A stretch of DNA of 64,000 bases from assembly GCF_014898055.3 (NCBI RefSeq), contig NW_023604295.1, forward strand, positions 1,116,001 to 1,180,000, read 5' to 3'. Positions within the stretch are counted from its first letter, which is position 1, and the number at the start of each line of letters is the position of its first letter. This DNA comes from Talpa occidentalis. Its lineage: Eukaryota > Chordata > Mammalia > Eulipotyphla > Talpidae. Below, piece by piece: positions 45,863-57,214 of this stretch. A program made the translations under genes and the position numbers. The notes under the pieces are model-generated. The model was not told where the DNA came from. It saw only the letters and a program-made list of their open reading frames with translations, and searched no databases.

Positions 45863-48559
45863 ACCCGCCTGGCGCCAAGGCCCACTAAGCCTGGCCCTGC
45901 TGACGTCCTCACAGAACCCGAGACCACCTCTGCCCCCAGCAGGCCAGCGCCTGCCCCTGCCGCTGCACAGCCAAGGCCAGGACCACCTGTCCCCCCACCC
46001 TCAGGTTTGCCCTCAAAGGTGTGGCCACCCACGGGGCTCTCTGAAGGGCACGCCTGGGGCTCTGCAAACTACCCCAGTGGTCAACAATCAAGGGAAGCGG
46101 CCCTGGCTCCTCATCACCTCAGTCTCCCGGGGCGGGGTGGGGCTGCTGGTGGGGGTGAGGGTACGGGGGGTGGGGGTGGGCAAGCTGCTGGGGGTTGGGG
46201 CACTGCAGACAGCAGTCATGGCCGCCACAGGGAACCTGAGCATGAGGGAAGAGCGAGGAAAAAGGAAACCCCCCTCCACTCACCCCCAGCTTTTAAAAAG
46301 CGCGCGGGAGGAGCCGTGAGATGATGTGTTTGTTCCCAGGAAAGAGACAGCACCAGCCTGGCGGGCGCACAGGAGGCAGCCCTGGTCAGCAGGTGCCCTG
46401 CCCGACCTCACGCTCTGGACAGTCACCGGGAGAGGCTCCGCTCGCCTCCGGCACGTCCCCAGCAAGCCCGCGTGAGCAGCAGGACAGGCGGCCCCAAGCG
46501 GCCCTTCCTCTGGTCTGGGGAGGGGGCCGCGGTGCTGGCCTCAGCAGCTGGGGGTCCTGGGCCCCTGCTCAGGGGTCCTTGTTTTCCTACAGTCACAGAA
46601 TGGCTGCCGTGGCCCTAGCATCAGGGGGCGCTGGGGCCTGCAGAGGGCGGGTGCTCCGGGGCCGGGGTCTGCAGGGGCCTGCGGGTGGGGCCTGCGTGGG
46701 TGCGTGTGCAGGCCAATAGGCCGGAGCCCTCGGCTCCTGGGCGTCCCTGCGGAGGACGTCTGGCCGGCACAGAGCCCCCCCGTCCCCACCCGGACCCCTC
46801 CTCCCCACCCCCAGCCCCCACTGCCATTGTCATGCTCCCCAGCCAGATGGGAAGAGCCTGGATCTTGCCCAAAGCCTCCAGCTGGCGAGTGGGGGAGCCA
46901 CATTTCAAGTCTCTCGACCACCTGGGAGAGTTGACATGAAAACCCAGATTTGCAGCTCTGCCCAAAAACTGGGGCTGCAAACTTTCACACACAGACTGGG
47001 GGGAGGGGGAGGAGGGGCCGGTAACCCCACAGCCCTCACTGACCCCGGGCTCTGGGCTGGGGCTGTCTTGTCTGCTCTGGGGCCCTGGCCTGGTCCTGGG
47101 ACCTCTGAGAGCAGGAGGCCCCTGCAGCGGGGAGCGGGGAGGAGGAGAGGGGAGGGAGGGGGAGCACTAGTTGGTTCTCGGGGCGCACAGCCTTCTCAGG
47201 GTCAGCTGTGGCTGGCGCCCCCACCCCCCCGCCCCGGCACCATCAAAGGAGCGAATCCCCAGAGCACGTGCTCCCCAAGGTGGCGGCTCCTGCGCGGTGC
47301 GGGGCTCTGGGACCAGCCCGCCCAGCGCTGGGCCCTGCTCATCCGGGGCTCCCACCCCTGAGCTTGTCCCCCAGTCTCCCCATGACCATGCTCCCCTCCC
47401 TTTGGCTCCGCATAGCCCCCCCAGTTCCAGCCACCCTGGCTCCGGGACTGGCCTTGGGTGTCTTTCGCCCCCGAGGGTTGACCCGGGGGCAGGGAGCGTG
47501 AGCCCCAGGCTGCCTCCAGCCTGACGGGGAAGAGGGTTGCCCAGAGCTCCTCGCCCTCCAGCCCACGCCCACGCCCTGGGAATGGAGAAACAGGGCTCCC
47601 CACGCAGGGCCTCTTCCCCTTCTGGGTCACAGGCCAGAGCCTCCGCTGTCCCCCGGCGCCGGGCAGGCTAGGCTCATAGTTTGCATCTTGTCGAAGCGCT
47701 TTCAGGCGCAGCAGGGCCCTGTTCCTGCCTCTCCCGAGGCTCTCGCTGCCGCGTGCAGCTTCGAGGTGCTCTGAGAGTCACACTGGGGGTCCCCCCCACC
47801 CCGGCCATGCAGCCCGGCCATGCAGCCCGGCTCCGAGGGCTCTGCCGCCAGCCAAGGCTCAGGCCGGTGCCCAGAGAGCGTCTGTGGACCCTGTCTCTGT
47901 GCCTGCATGCCCGGGGACGCCGTGTCCCCAGCCCCCGGCACAGGGCTCCTCGCCCCTGCTTGGGCCACTGCATGCAAGACGGAGCTCCTGATCGCCGGCT
48001 CCAGGACGGGGCAGCACGGTGTCAAGCCCAAAGGTGATTTCTGGAAGGGAAGCCCTCTGTGCTCATGTGAGTCTGGGGTGCCAACGCCCCTGAGGCAGTG
48101 GAGCCCCGGAGGAGTCCTGTTCAACGGGTGTGTCCGCTGAGCCAAAGGACACTTTTGTGTCTAGTGTCACCTGTATTGACCCCCACGGGGTAAGCCTCAG
48201 GGTCACCGTCTGGCAAGGCAGACGGCTGCCTGGAGCCAGGGGTCTGGGCCCTGCACCGCCCAGCCTGACACGCTGGCCTGATGGACGTGCAGTCACTGGG
48301 GATGGCCCCTCATGCCTGCGGCCTCTCTCTGCTGCCACTCTGCCACTGACAGCCGGGACCATACGATGACTCACACACATGTGACTCCTTGACCTCAGTT
48401 AACGTGGAGCCTTGTGCCTCCCTGACGGATCGAGCCTCATGGGGTTCTGCAGAGCTTCCTGGGATGTGCGTGTGCAGAGGCTGAACAGAGACGCTCGGCC
48501 AAAAGTGGCCCCGCAGGTGCACACAAGCATGGACAGCGAGGCCACGTCCTTGCAGAGGC
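45863..48559. other. GC-rich intergenic DNA
   Basis: No gene recognised. Contains a CTCF-like motif near 46610-46632 and a short duplication CATGCAGCCCGGC at 47805-47831. Confidence 0.6.
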
Positions 48560-48860
48560 TGCCCCTCACACACACACATGAACACACGTGTGCACAAGGC
48601 ATGTGCAGAGAGGGTCTTGCACATGCAGACGTGCGTGCACTGCACACGGATATGCGCAGTCACGACCGTGCGTGGGCACACGTATGAGCACACGTGTGTG
48701 CACACAGGGGTGTCCATGTGCAGCCACGGGTGTGTGCTGCAGTGCTTGTGTGCACACATGCAGGTGCGCACGTGTGCATTGGTGTGTGTGCGCGCGCAGG
48801 TATGCATGTATGCACACACTCCTGCACATTCAGGACATGGTCAGCCACACACAAGTATGT
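48560..48860 (+). repeat. CA/TG-alternating tract
   Basis: About 300 bp of ACACACGTGTGCAC-like DNA with many CACGTG and TGTGCA palindromes. It contains many E-box hexamers by composition. Confidence 0.85.
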
Positions 48861-50847
48861 TTTCTGCTGTGATACCCGCGTTTTTCACACTTCGGGAGGG
48901 AGGGAGACGCCAACTCGGAGACCTCCGAAGACCTGGAGGCCACCGGTCGCCCGCAGTGTCTTGCTGGAGAGAACCAGCTCTGAGCACGAGGGAGGCACAG
49001 GGGGCTGGGGCACCCCGCACCCCTCCACGTGAGCTGGGGGGCCTCAGTCTGGGCCACGTGGTCGCTGGGAGGCCCCTGTGATTCACACCTGTGCAGGAGC
49101 AGCGCCTTGGGGCGCACACAGGGCTGCGGTTCTCCAGAAAATTGGACCCGGAGTGCCCTGCCCCCGACCCCGGCCAGAGGCTGCTCTTAGGTCTGCGCTT
49201 CACACGCCGTCCAGGCGTCACCCAGGATGCGCGTCCTCAGCCTGGGTGTCCACAGGATGAGGACCTGCAGGCCTCGGCACCCAGGCTCCGCCCTGTCCGG
49301 CTCCGCCCTGTCCGGGCGCGCTGTGGCCGGGGCAGCTGGGCAAGCCCACCTCGGATCTGTGCCCTGCCTCTCCTAGCTGAGTGCCGCGGCGGCTGCCGTC
49401 CTCGCTGGGCACAGCACCTGCCTGCACTGGGCGCCCAGCTGGCGCGGAGCCCGCGGAGCCACCAACAACGGCCCCGGGCACGCGCTCAGGCTGCCCTCAC
49501 AGAACGCTTAGGCCGGGCTGCGCGGCATTCATGCCCCCGTCTGTGGTGTAGGGGCTCTGGATTGGAGGGGTCTCCGAGGCCACCTCTTTGGCTGGGGCAC
49601 CCCCTTTCACTGAGCCTGGCCTGTGCTCCTGCACCCCAGGTGTCCGTGGCTTAATCACTGCTCCTGTACAGCCCCGTCCAGGGGAGTCGGGGCTGCCCTC
49701 GTGGTCTTATTGTAACGGAACCACCTCCATAAAGTTGTCTCCAGGGAAGGCCCCGTGCTGAGGTGCCGGGGGTTGAACATATGAATTTTGGGGCACGTAA
49801 TTCACCCCATAACTCTCTGGGATCAGTTCCCCCTTAAATCTTCCCAAGCATCTCGCCAGTTTTGCTCCTGGGGAACACAGCCAACCCACGGCAGGACCCA
49901 CAGCCCCTGCTCCCCAAACAAGGGCGGCGTCCCTTGGGGCCGGGGCACAGGCCGGCCTTGCCCGCGGGAGCGGCCCCGGGAACGTGGCTCTGGAGGCGTC
50001 ACCCGGGGGCGTCTGGAGGCAGAGGAGGGAGCCAGCCGTGTTGAGGCCGGTCCTTGTGCGTGTTTAGCAGCAACTACCCCAGTTGGCGCTTGTCGGTAAA
50101 TGAGGGGACGCGGCGTCAGAGCCGCGGAACAGCGAGACCTTGGCCCTCTCGTGCGGCCGGCGCGCGGCTTCTGACTCCTGGAAACCCAGAGGGATGAAGC
50201 CTCGTGACCGGCGGGACGGAGCAAACGCACGCAGACGCCCCGCTCCCGCCTCCCCCGGCCACCCCCGCTCATTCCCAGCCTGCCGGGGGTCAAGGAGAGA
50301 CTCCGGCGGCCTCGCGCGGCCCAACGCCCCTCCGCGGGGGACGACGGCCGGCCATGATGACAGCCGGCCATGACGACAGCCGGCCATCAGCCCCCGCGTT
50401 CTCCACCTGTGCGCAGCTCAGGTGCTTCAAGAGGCCGCGAGGGGGTGTCTGTTCTGGAAAGTCCTCGGTGCTGGGGTGGGACGTCAGCGCTCCGCAGCGG
50501 GGCCGCTCCCCTCCTCAGGAGAACGGGTGCTGCACCCTGCACCCCAAGCCTCCGCTCACTGGGAAGACGGGTGCCCTGCTGCTCCTGCCTGAGCCAGCCC
50601 CGCCTGCACCCCAAATGTGGGTGACTCTTGTCCTGGCCTATCTGGGTGCCTGCTTCGTCGGGTGGGGGGGGTCTCTTCAAAGCAACAGAGGAGTTAAGCG
50701 GGGACCCACCCAGTCGTCACAGGTTTACTTAAACTAAGGACTATTTGGCAAAAACTGGACACATCAAGGTGTGTCACCAGTGATTTAATACACATGTGCC
50801 CTGTGACTCAGCACCCGTCAGCTCAGACAGGCTTTCTTTCCCGTGGG
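48861..50847. other. GC-rich intergenic DNA
   Basis: No gene recognised. 49720-49870 contains a possible decayed repeat in reverse orientation (CATATGAATTTTGGGGCACG). 50100-50330 is CpG-rich. Confidence 0.5.
50340..50392 (+). repeat. Three-copy tandem of a 15-16-bp unit
   Basis: GCCGGCCATGAtGACA-like units in tandem (GGCCATGATGACAGCC, GGCCATGACGACAGCC, GGCCATCAG). A short and recent-looking duplication. Confidence 0.8.
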
Positions 50848-50885
50848 TGTATGTGCGTGTGCGCGCGCGTGTGCACATGCGCCTG
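50848..50885 (+). repeat. Short TG/CG repeat
   Basis: GTATGTGCGTGTGCGCGCGC followed by GTGTGCACATGCG. A simple alternating repeat just before the LINE-1 3'UTR fragment. Confidence 0.85.
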
Positions 50886-50889
50886 TGAA

Positions 50890-51190
50890 TATTTGAGATT
50901 TACCCTCTTAGCACGTTTCAAGTCTATAATAAAACGTCGTTGACTACGCTCAGCTTGCTGCACGTCAGATCCCCAGAACGCACTCGTCTTGCAAGTCTGC
51001 GACGTTGGAGCCTTGCAATCTCTCCCCAGGGCGCCTCCCCACCCCAGCCACCCACGTCCAGGGCCTGAGGAGCCACCGTTCTCGTCTCTGCTTCCCCGGC
51101 TCTGCAGCCTTGGGTTCCACGTGGAACGGAGCACGCGTGGTTGTCTTTCTGCATCTGGCTTATTTCACTCAGCATAATGGCCATTGTTTT
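50890..51190 (+). repeat. LINE-1 3'UTR fragment
   Basis: AGATCCCCAGAACGCACTCG, then a CCCCAGG and GCCACC block, then TTGTCTTTCTGCATCTGGC and CTTATTTCACTCAGCATAATG. This order is characteristic of the 3'UTR of medium-age mammalian LINE-1. It is GC-shifted relative to the usual consensus. Confidence 0.75.
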
Positions 51191-51372
51191 CTGATTTTTT
51201 TTTTTTTTGCAATTATTTTGTTCCTCTGTTCTCTCTGCTCTCTTCTTTGTTATACGATCCCCCACCCCCACCCCACAGCCATTTGCTTTTTTTCTGCTTA
51301 TCATTTGTGTGTCCACCACAAGTTTGTTCTGTGGTTAGTTGGAAGCCTGCATAAAACATCTTCTGGTTACAG

Positions 51373-51718
51373 GGCCTCCCCAGTGGCGCAGCGGTTGAGC
51401 GCTGGGTTGCGAAGCTGCCCGCAGCCTCTGCAGCGCCGGTTCGATTCCCGGCTGCTCCCCGGCCACCAGAGGAGGGTCCCACATGGTGCGCAGACCTCTC
51501 CTGCCACCCGCTGCTCCCCTCAGCAGTGTACTTCGGTCCTTCTGCCTGCTCTGCTCCCTGCTCTGGCTCTGGTGAATTCTCTCACCCTCCCACGCTTCTG
51601 ACTGTACCCAGTGCATGTATAAATGAAACAAACGAACAAACAAATAAATAAATAAAACATGCCTCTATAAAAGAAAAAAAAAAAATTTTAAAAAAAATAA
51701 ATAAATAAATAAATAAAT
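51373..51718 (+). repeat. tRNA-derived SINE with long composite tail
   Basis: Same family: A box GGCGCAGCGGTTGAGCG and B box GGTTCGATTCC. A perfect 20-bp duplication beginning AAAACATCTTCTGG lies at 51353-51372 and 51719-51738. The tail is about 100 bp, a mixture of AAAC, AAAT and A-runs with a short unrelated segment inside. Confidence 0.93.
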
Positions 51719-51834
51719 AAAACATCTTCTGGTTACAGAAGCAGCAACTATAACAGAAGATGGGCCTCTTGTTCCTGTCGTGTTCTAGATCCATTAAAAA
51801 GTTGTTAAATACCACATATCAGGATGACAGTAAT

Positions 51835-51874
51835 TAATGTTGCAGTGTTACATTAGTGTTGCAGTGTTACATTC
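51835..51874 (+). repeat. Two-copy tandem duplication
   Basis: GTTGCAGTGTTACATTA occurs twice in succession. It is recent because the copies are identical. Confidence 0.85.
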
Positions 51875-51979
51875 ATTCACACCCGCCTGTATTTCCCTTT
51901 ACCGGGAGACCCCCCTTTGCTGCTGCTGGCTAGTATGCTTTTGCTTCCATTTGCAGAATTCCCTTAAGCATGTCGTTTG

Positions 51980-52500
51980 TCTGGGAAGCAATTTCTCATT
52001 TTTAAAGGATGCCTTTCCTGGATATCATACTCTTGACTAACGTCTTTCTTTAAATGCTTTTTTTTTTTTTTTTAATGTATACAAGCACTGGGTACAGTCA
52101 GAAGCGCGGGAGGGTGAGAGGATTCACCAGAGCCAGAGCGGGGAACAGAACAGACAGAGTGGCGAAACACACTGCTGAGGGGAGCAGCGGGCGGCAGGAG
52201 ACCCTGCGCGCCATGTGGGACCCTCGCCCAGTGGCCGGGGATCGAACCGGCGCTGCAGAGGCTGCGGGCAGCTTCACAGCCCAGCGCTCGACCGCGGCAC
52301 CACCAGGGGGAGGCCCTCTTTTAATGCTTTGAATATTGTTTCACGCTCACCTGATCTATGAGGTTTCCGCTGAGAGGTCTGCAAAGAGTCTTACGGAGAT
52401 TCACTTAGTTGTGATGAGTCACTTTTTTCTTGCTGCTTTCAAAATTCTCTCTTTATTCTGGGCCTTTGACAGTTGGATCATGGTCACGTGCCACATACAA
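51980..52500. repeat. LINE-1-like sequence interrupted by SINE
   Basis: Outside the SINE at 52058-52316, the stretch AATGCTTTGAATATTG ... GAGTCACTTTTTTCTTGCTG ... TTCTCTCTTTATTCTGGGCC resembles a common LINE-1-associated repeat. Subfamily and orientation are not certain. Confidence 0.5.
52058..52316 (-). repeat. tRNA-derived SINE, reverse orientation
   Basis: Reverse complement of the same family, with a T-tail at the left and GGAGGCCC at the right. The flanks TTAAATGC and TTTAATGC suggest an imperfect target duplication. It interrupts LINE-1-like sequence that resumes at 52322. Confidence 0.9.
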
Positions 52501-53480
52501 CATCTGGCCAACCACAGACCCTTACACAGCAGTGGCCCCACACTCCTGTTGTCTGGTTATATGGCCGCCAACTTAGCATCATGCAGCTTCATGCATCTAG
52601 TGTTTAACATGTCTCCGAGAGCACTGTTTACCTTGCGCTTGATTTAATTGTGTCTATTGTTGTTTATCATGACCCCGGAGCACATAAAAGTCTCTGCTGA
52701 TGTTGCCAGGTCAAGTGATTGATCTGCAAACAAAATTAAGTGGTTAATCAGTGATGGTTATGGTTTGCGAGTCAGGCATGTCCCATTCCACCAGCGCTAC
52801 GATCTTGAGGGACAAGGACAAGGTGACAGAGCCGTTAAAGAATCTGCTTTCCTGGAAGCAATGAGACGACAGAAGATTTGAGTAAGGCCGGGATCAGAGA
52901 TGGAGGGGCTTTAGCGACTTGGGTCGACGACCAGCCCCAGGGCGGCCTGCTCAGCACGGTGACCAAAGCAACACCGTTGCAATGTTAAAGCAAAGACGTG
53001 CCTGCCTCTGAGGTCAACTTTTCACGAATTCTGGTGGTTTAAAAGATCTGAGAATTGTCGTTCATTGCCTCATGTGGAAGTGACGGGTGGGTCTGCCGGG
53101 CGAATGTAAAGATAACCGGGAAGTTTGGAAACTCTAGATAAGCTGCGTGTGGCGGGAGATTACTTGGCAGAGCACATCTTCATCGCGGATGGAAGCCCCC
53201 TGCTCTTGAAAGAGGTTTTGGAAGACTTCGTCCATCTGGAGGCCAAGTCAAGGCCCAGTTGCGGGCTCTTCAGGACAGGATAATGGTCTTGCTTGGGGGC
53301 CACGTTGCAGCTACGAATGGCGGCCCTTTGTGATCTGGCCGTGAGACCCGACTCCAGGCGGATCGTGAGCACACGGCCACTGCTACGGGCCCAGGACCCA
53401 CAACGGCCCGGCTCCTCTTCACTACGCTGGAGACAAACGGAAGCACGTTCTGGAGAGGAACAGCTTTCTTCAAGATTTGC
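52501..53480. other. Unassigned AT-balanced DNA
   Basis: Composition differs from the GC-rich surroundings. The - strand of 53160-53470 has a frame open for about 70 codons, with no family I recognise. It could be a decayed retrocopy. Confidence 0.4.
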
Positions 53481-53745
53481 TTTTTTTTTTTTTTAAGATT
53501 TATTTATTTATGCATACAAGAACTGGGGTACAGGCCAGAGGCGCGGGAGGGTGAGAGGATTCACCAGAGCGGGGGAACAGGCGGATCTACAGAACTCCAC
53601 TGCTGAGGGGAGCCGCGGGGAGACAGGAGAGGTCCGCCATGCTATGTGGGAATCTCCCTGGCCGGCCGGGATCAAACCGGCGCTGCAGAGGCTGCGGACA
53701 GCTTCACAGCGCTGCGCTCAACCCCCTGTGCCACCAGGGAGGCCC
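53481..53745 (-). repeat. tRNA-derived SINE, reverse orientation, diverged
   Basis: Same family in reverse: AAGATTTATTTATTTATG tail side, GGGATCAAACCGGCGCTGCAG at the B box, and CCACCAGGGAGGCCC at the tRNA end. It is more diverged than the 54414 copy. Target duplication is not clear. Confidence 0.88.
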
Positions 53746-54402
53746 TGCTTATTGTTATTGTTATTTTTTGCAGTATAAAAGCTGTATTTATTTGTATTCC
53801 ATTTACTTTCAAGGGGAAGAGGAAGCTGGAGAAAAAATATTTATAAGGGAAGTAGTCTCATTTTACTTAACCCATTTGTATTTTTCATGAAAGGGCAGGA
53901 TTTGCCTTAGAATCACAGTTCTTAGGATACTGGAAAAAGTTATCCACTTCAATTTTCCATCACTAGCCAAGAGTGAAATTATAGCTCTTGCAGTAGATGA
54001 AAATTTACTGCACTTATAGGTAAACACCAACTAATCTATGCTATAATAGGACCAACCGTAACAAAGCTGTCATAGCATTCAACAACTCTGCCATGAAAGA
54101 CACAGCCGTCATGATTAGGGGTCGTCACGAATCTTTGTGTGCTGGTGACAAACAGAATTGACACAGGAGCGGTCACACGCGGCCAGTCAGTCAACAGCTC
54201 CTGTTAAGCATCTACATGTGTTTTGAAGACGTGGTTCTGACCAGGCACCGTAACTAGGACATGCACACGAGTGTTTTTAAAACACCATGAAAAAAAGAAA
54301 AATCCCCTTAAGTTTTGTAACGACTTGTGTTAACATTCCTCTCTCTGTCTCATAATTGTTCATGGATTTGGACACTTTAAAGAGGACTTGAGTTTTTAAA
54401 AA
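53746..54402. other. AT-rich DNA, no gene recognised
   Basis: The most AT-rich part of the window. It has no SINE and no clear LINE motif, and it resembles retrocopied 3'UTR in composition. No frame of note. Confidence 0.4.
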
Positions 54403-54413
54403 AACTGAAATAG

Positions 54414-54715
54414 GGCCTCCCCGGTGGCGCAGCGGTTGAGCGCTGGGTTACGAAGCTGCCCGCAGCCTCTGCGGCGCCGGTTCGATCCCCGGCTGCTCCC
54501 CGGCCACCGGAGGAGGGTCCCGCATGGCGCGCAGACCTCTCCTGCCGCCCGCTGCTCCCCTCAGCAGTGTCCTTCGGTCCTTCTGCCTGCTCTGCTCCCC
54601 GCTCTGGCGCTGGTGAATTCTCTCGCCCTCCCGCGCTTCTGACTGTACCCAGTGCTTGTATAAATAAATAAATTAAATAAATAAATAAATGAATAAATAA
54701 ATCTTAAAAAAAACC
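54414..54715 (+). repeat. tRNA-derived SINE, near-consensus copy
   Basis: Near-intact copy: GGCCTCCCCGGTGGCGCAG with a clear A box, B box GGTTCGATCCC, and a long (AAAT)n tail. An 11-bp target duplication AACTGAAATAG lies at 54403-54413 and 54716-54726. It is the best copy for a family consensus. Confidence 0.94.
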
Positions 54716-54736
54716 AACTGAAATAGTTCAACACTT

Positions 54737-55003
54737 CTTTTTTTTAAAGACTTATTTATTTACTTATACAAGCACTGGGTACAGTCAGAGGCGCGGGAGG
54801 GTGAGAGAACCCACCAGAGCCAGAGCGGGGAGCAGAGCAGGCAGAAGGACCGAAGGACACTGCTGAGGGGAGCAGCGGGTGGCAGGAGAGGTCTGCGCGC
54901 CATGTGGGACCCTCGCCAGCGGCCGGGGATCGAACCGGGGCCGCAGAGGCTGCGGGCAGCTTCGTAGCCCAGCACTCAACCGCTGCGCCACCAAGGGAGG
55001 CCC
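54737..55003 (-). repeat. tRNA-derived SINE, reverse, tail to tail with preceding copy
   Basis: Same family in reverse orientation, flanked by a perfect 15-bp duplication AATAGTTCAACACTT at 54722-54736 and 55004-55018. Its left duplication overlaps the right duplication of the 54414 copy, so the two insertions were sequential. Confidence 0.93.
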
Positions 55004-55089
55004 AATAGTTCAACACTTTTGAAGTCCAATCATTTTTACACCCCCCTTGCTTCTCCTGCCACCACAGACCTTCTCTAGTCAGCCGACTC

Positions 55090-55340
55090 AAGACGACAGC
55101 GGGGGTTTCTGAAGGCTCCAGACGCCAGAATGTGGAGTCCTCGAAATGTGGGAGCGCACGCGGATGCCCACGTTCACAGCCGTGGAGTCGGTTTCAGGAC
55201 ATGAAAGTATCTTTTTCTGGTGCAGGCGAGTGCCCTTAGGGCCTTCAGCAAAGGAGTTTTGAAACTGCTTCAATTTCTCCTCCTCTTTGCTGAGAGTTTG
55301 GCCCCTGCAGTGAGCTCCCCAGCAAGGCCACCTGACAGCT
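55090..55340 (-). pseudogene. Possible retrocopy fragment
   Basis: On the - strand one frame reads LSKEEEKLKQFQNSFAEGP and continues to the SINE edge. The Glu/Lys-rich, amphipathic start looks protein-derived, unlike neighbouring composition-driven frames. No introns, no family recognised. Confidence 0.25.
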
Positions 55341-56530
55341 GTGTGCTCGTGGGGGGCCAAACTCCCCAATAACGGGCAAACGGCAGCCAGCCGGGGCGCC
55401 CACACTGGCATCCACCTGGGCTCCTCGCGGGTGAGCCACCCGCTCCTCTCTGGGGCTTTGCACGAAGGGACTCGGGATCTCCGGATCGTGGCCCACGGAA
55501 GCGTTGCCAGCCCGGCGGCTAATGAGCACCAAGTCCTTCGCCGCACCAGCAGCGGCGGAGCGCCTGGCGTGTGGGCCTTCAGCCAGCTCCCTCCGGTGGC
55601 CTCTCTGGGTCGAAGCAGACCTCGGCCGCCGTCCTCCACAGCGGCGAATTCTCCCTTTTGTCAGGCGCCAGGTGGAGGCCGCCGTCTGTTCTGGCCAACA
55701 GCCGTGGTCTCCCTCTGTGACCTCCCACGCGGACGGGGCCATCCAAATGTGAGACGCCGCCAGGGGCTCTTCCAAGTGCCGCGGGGATCTGTGCGCCGCG
55801 ACGATGCTCGCCCCGGCCGGTCGAGCCAACTCGTCGGATGCTCCTGAGCCAGCTGACAGCCGGCGCGGATGCGCTTTGGCCTCATCATAGAGGAGACCCG
55901 CCCCCCACGCCCCCCACGTCCTCACGCCCGCACGCGGCTAGTGATGGCTTGGAGGAGACTGGCTGACGCCTACATGTCTTGGGCATCCAGGCCGCGGGGC
56001 TCTGTGACAGGATCGTCTTGTGGGCGTCCATGCCCCTCTGCTGGGCCCTCGACGATTCCCTCCGTGTGGAGTCGCTGATCAGCTGAATGCTTTCCCCCCG
56101 CGGGATAGCAATTCCCACGCAGACAAGCCGGAGGCGGCCCCTGCGCCGGCAACGAGGCGCTGCCCCAGGGCGGGATTCTTCTTCCTTGCGTGATTTCGGC
56201 CTCCTTGTGCTTTTTGTTTTGCTCCCGTTTTGTTTTCCTGGCTTTCACTGATTTGTCTAAATGTGATCTTTGCAGCCTGCTGACATTCCTCAAAACAGCT
56301 GCTTGAAATTCTTCGTCAGACAACGCGCGCACCTCCATTTCCTTGGGGTCTAGGAACTGGTCGTGCCCCGTTGGTGGTGTCACGGTTCCTCGATTGTTCG
56401 ATTTCTGCAGCTTTACGCTAACGTCCTTGCACTTGAGGGCGAGGCCGGGGCTGCGCCCTGTGCTGTGAACCCTGTCGGCGGGGCTCGGCGTCCAGCAAGG
56501 CTGCTGGAAACCCGCGGCAACAGCCAAGCT

Positions 56531-57023
56531 GCGGGTCCTGGGTAGTGAGGGCGCTGGAACCCCCCATCTCCTCTCTCCATCTGGGGAAGTTGTGGCCACG
56601 GGGTTGCTCCCTGTGGAGTTCAGCGTGGGCGCAGGGGCGCGGGCGTGAACAGAGCTGCTGTGGGGCGGGGCTCCAGGCGGGGTGCACAGCTGTGGGAGGC
56701 AGACGTGGCTACACCCTGGGGTGGGGGTCAGGGTGCAGGGTGACCCTGCCTGGACGCTGCAGAAAGTGCTTGCTCTTTCCAGAGGCGGGAGTGTGCGTGA
56801 AGGCTCCGGGCAGCCCTGGAGCTGCTCCGTGTTGGTGAGGACCGAGGGCACCGGGGGACTGCAAGCTGCCCATGACGGCGATGGGGCTGCTGGGGTCTCT
56901 GCTCCCCTCTCCCTTCTCTGCGCCCACACTGAACTCCACAGAGAGCAACCCCTTGGCCACAACTTCCCCAAATGGAGAGAGGAGGGGGGGCGGATTCCAG
57001 CGCCCTCACTACCAAGGACCCGC
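56531..57023. repeat. Inverted repeat within LINE-1 5'UTR
   Basis: Arms 56531-56634 and 56918-57023 are reverse complements with few mismatches. GCGGGTCCTGGGTAGTGAGG in the left arm answers CCTCACTACCAAGGACCCGC in the right. The spacer is about 283 bp. Confidence 0.9.
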
Positions 57024-57199
57024 AGGGGATGTGGTGTCCCAGGGCTGTGCCCACTGGGGACCGGGGTGCAGGGATGGGCACGTGTGCCCCTGTGTAGCTG
57101 TCCTTGCTGGGTCCTGTCACCCTCGGGCCCTTGCAGCCTCTCTATCCTCTGCTGCTGCCCGGGGCTGCCTTCCCAGTGCACCGCTGCCTCTTCATTGTC

Positions 57200-57214
57200 G
57201 GGGGGGGGGGGGGG
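57200..57214 (+). repeat. G15 homopolymer
   Basis: An uninterrupted run of 15 G in the LINE-1 5' region. The length is prone to sequencing error. Confidence 0.85.

Noticed and set aside
45345..46032. His/Thr-rich frames on the - strand
   Set aside because: Derived from the alternating TG/CA tract.
53160..53473. Possible coding frames on the - strand
   Set aside because: No family recognised, no splice sites in register, and two frames open at once. Left as unassigned DNA.
54424..54500. tRNA gene
   Set aside because: The A and B boxes belong to the SINE head. The sequence lacks a full cloverleaf and is dispersed in several copies with target duplications.
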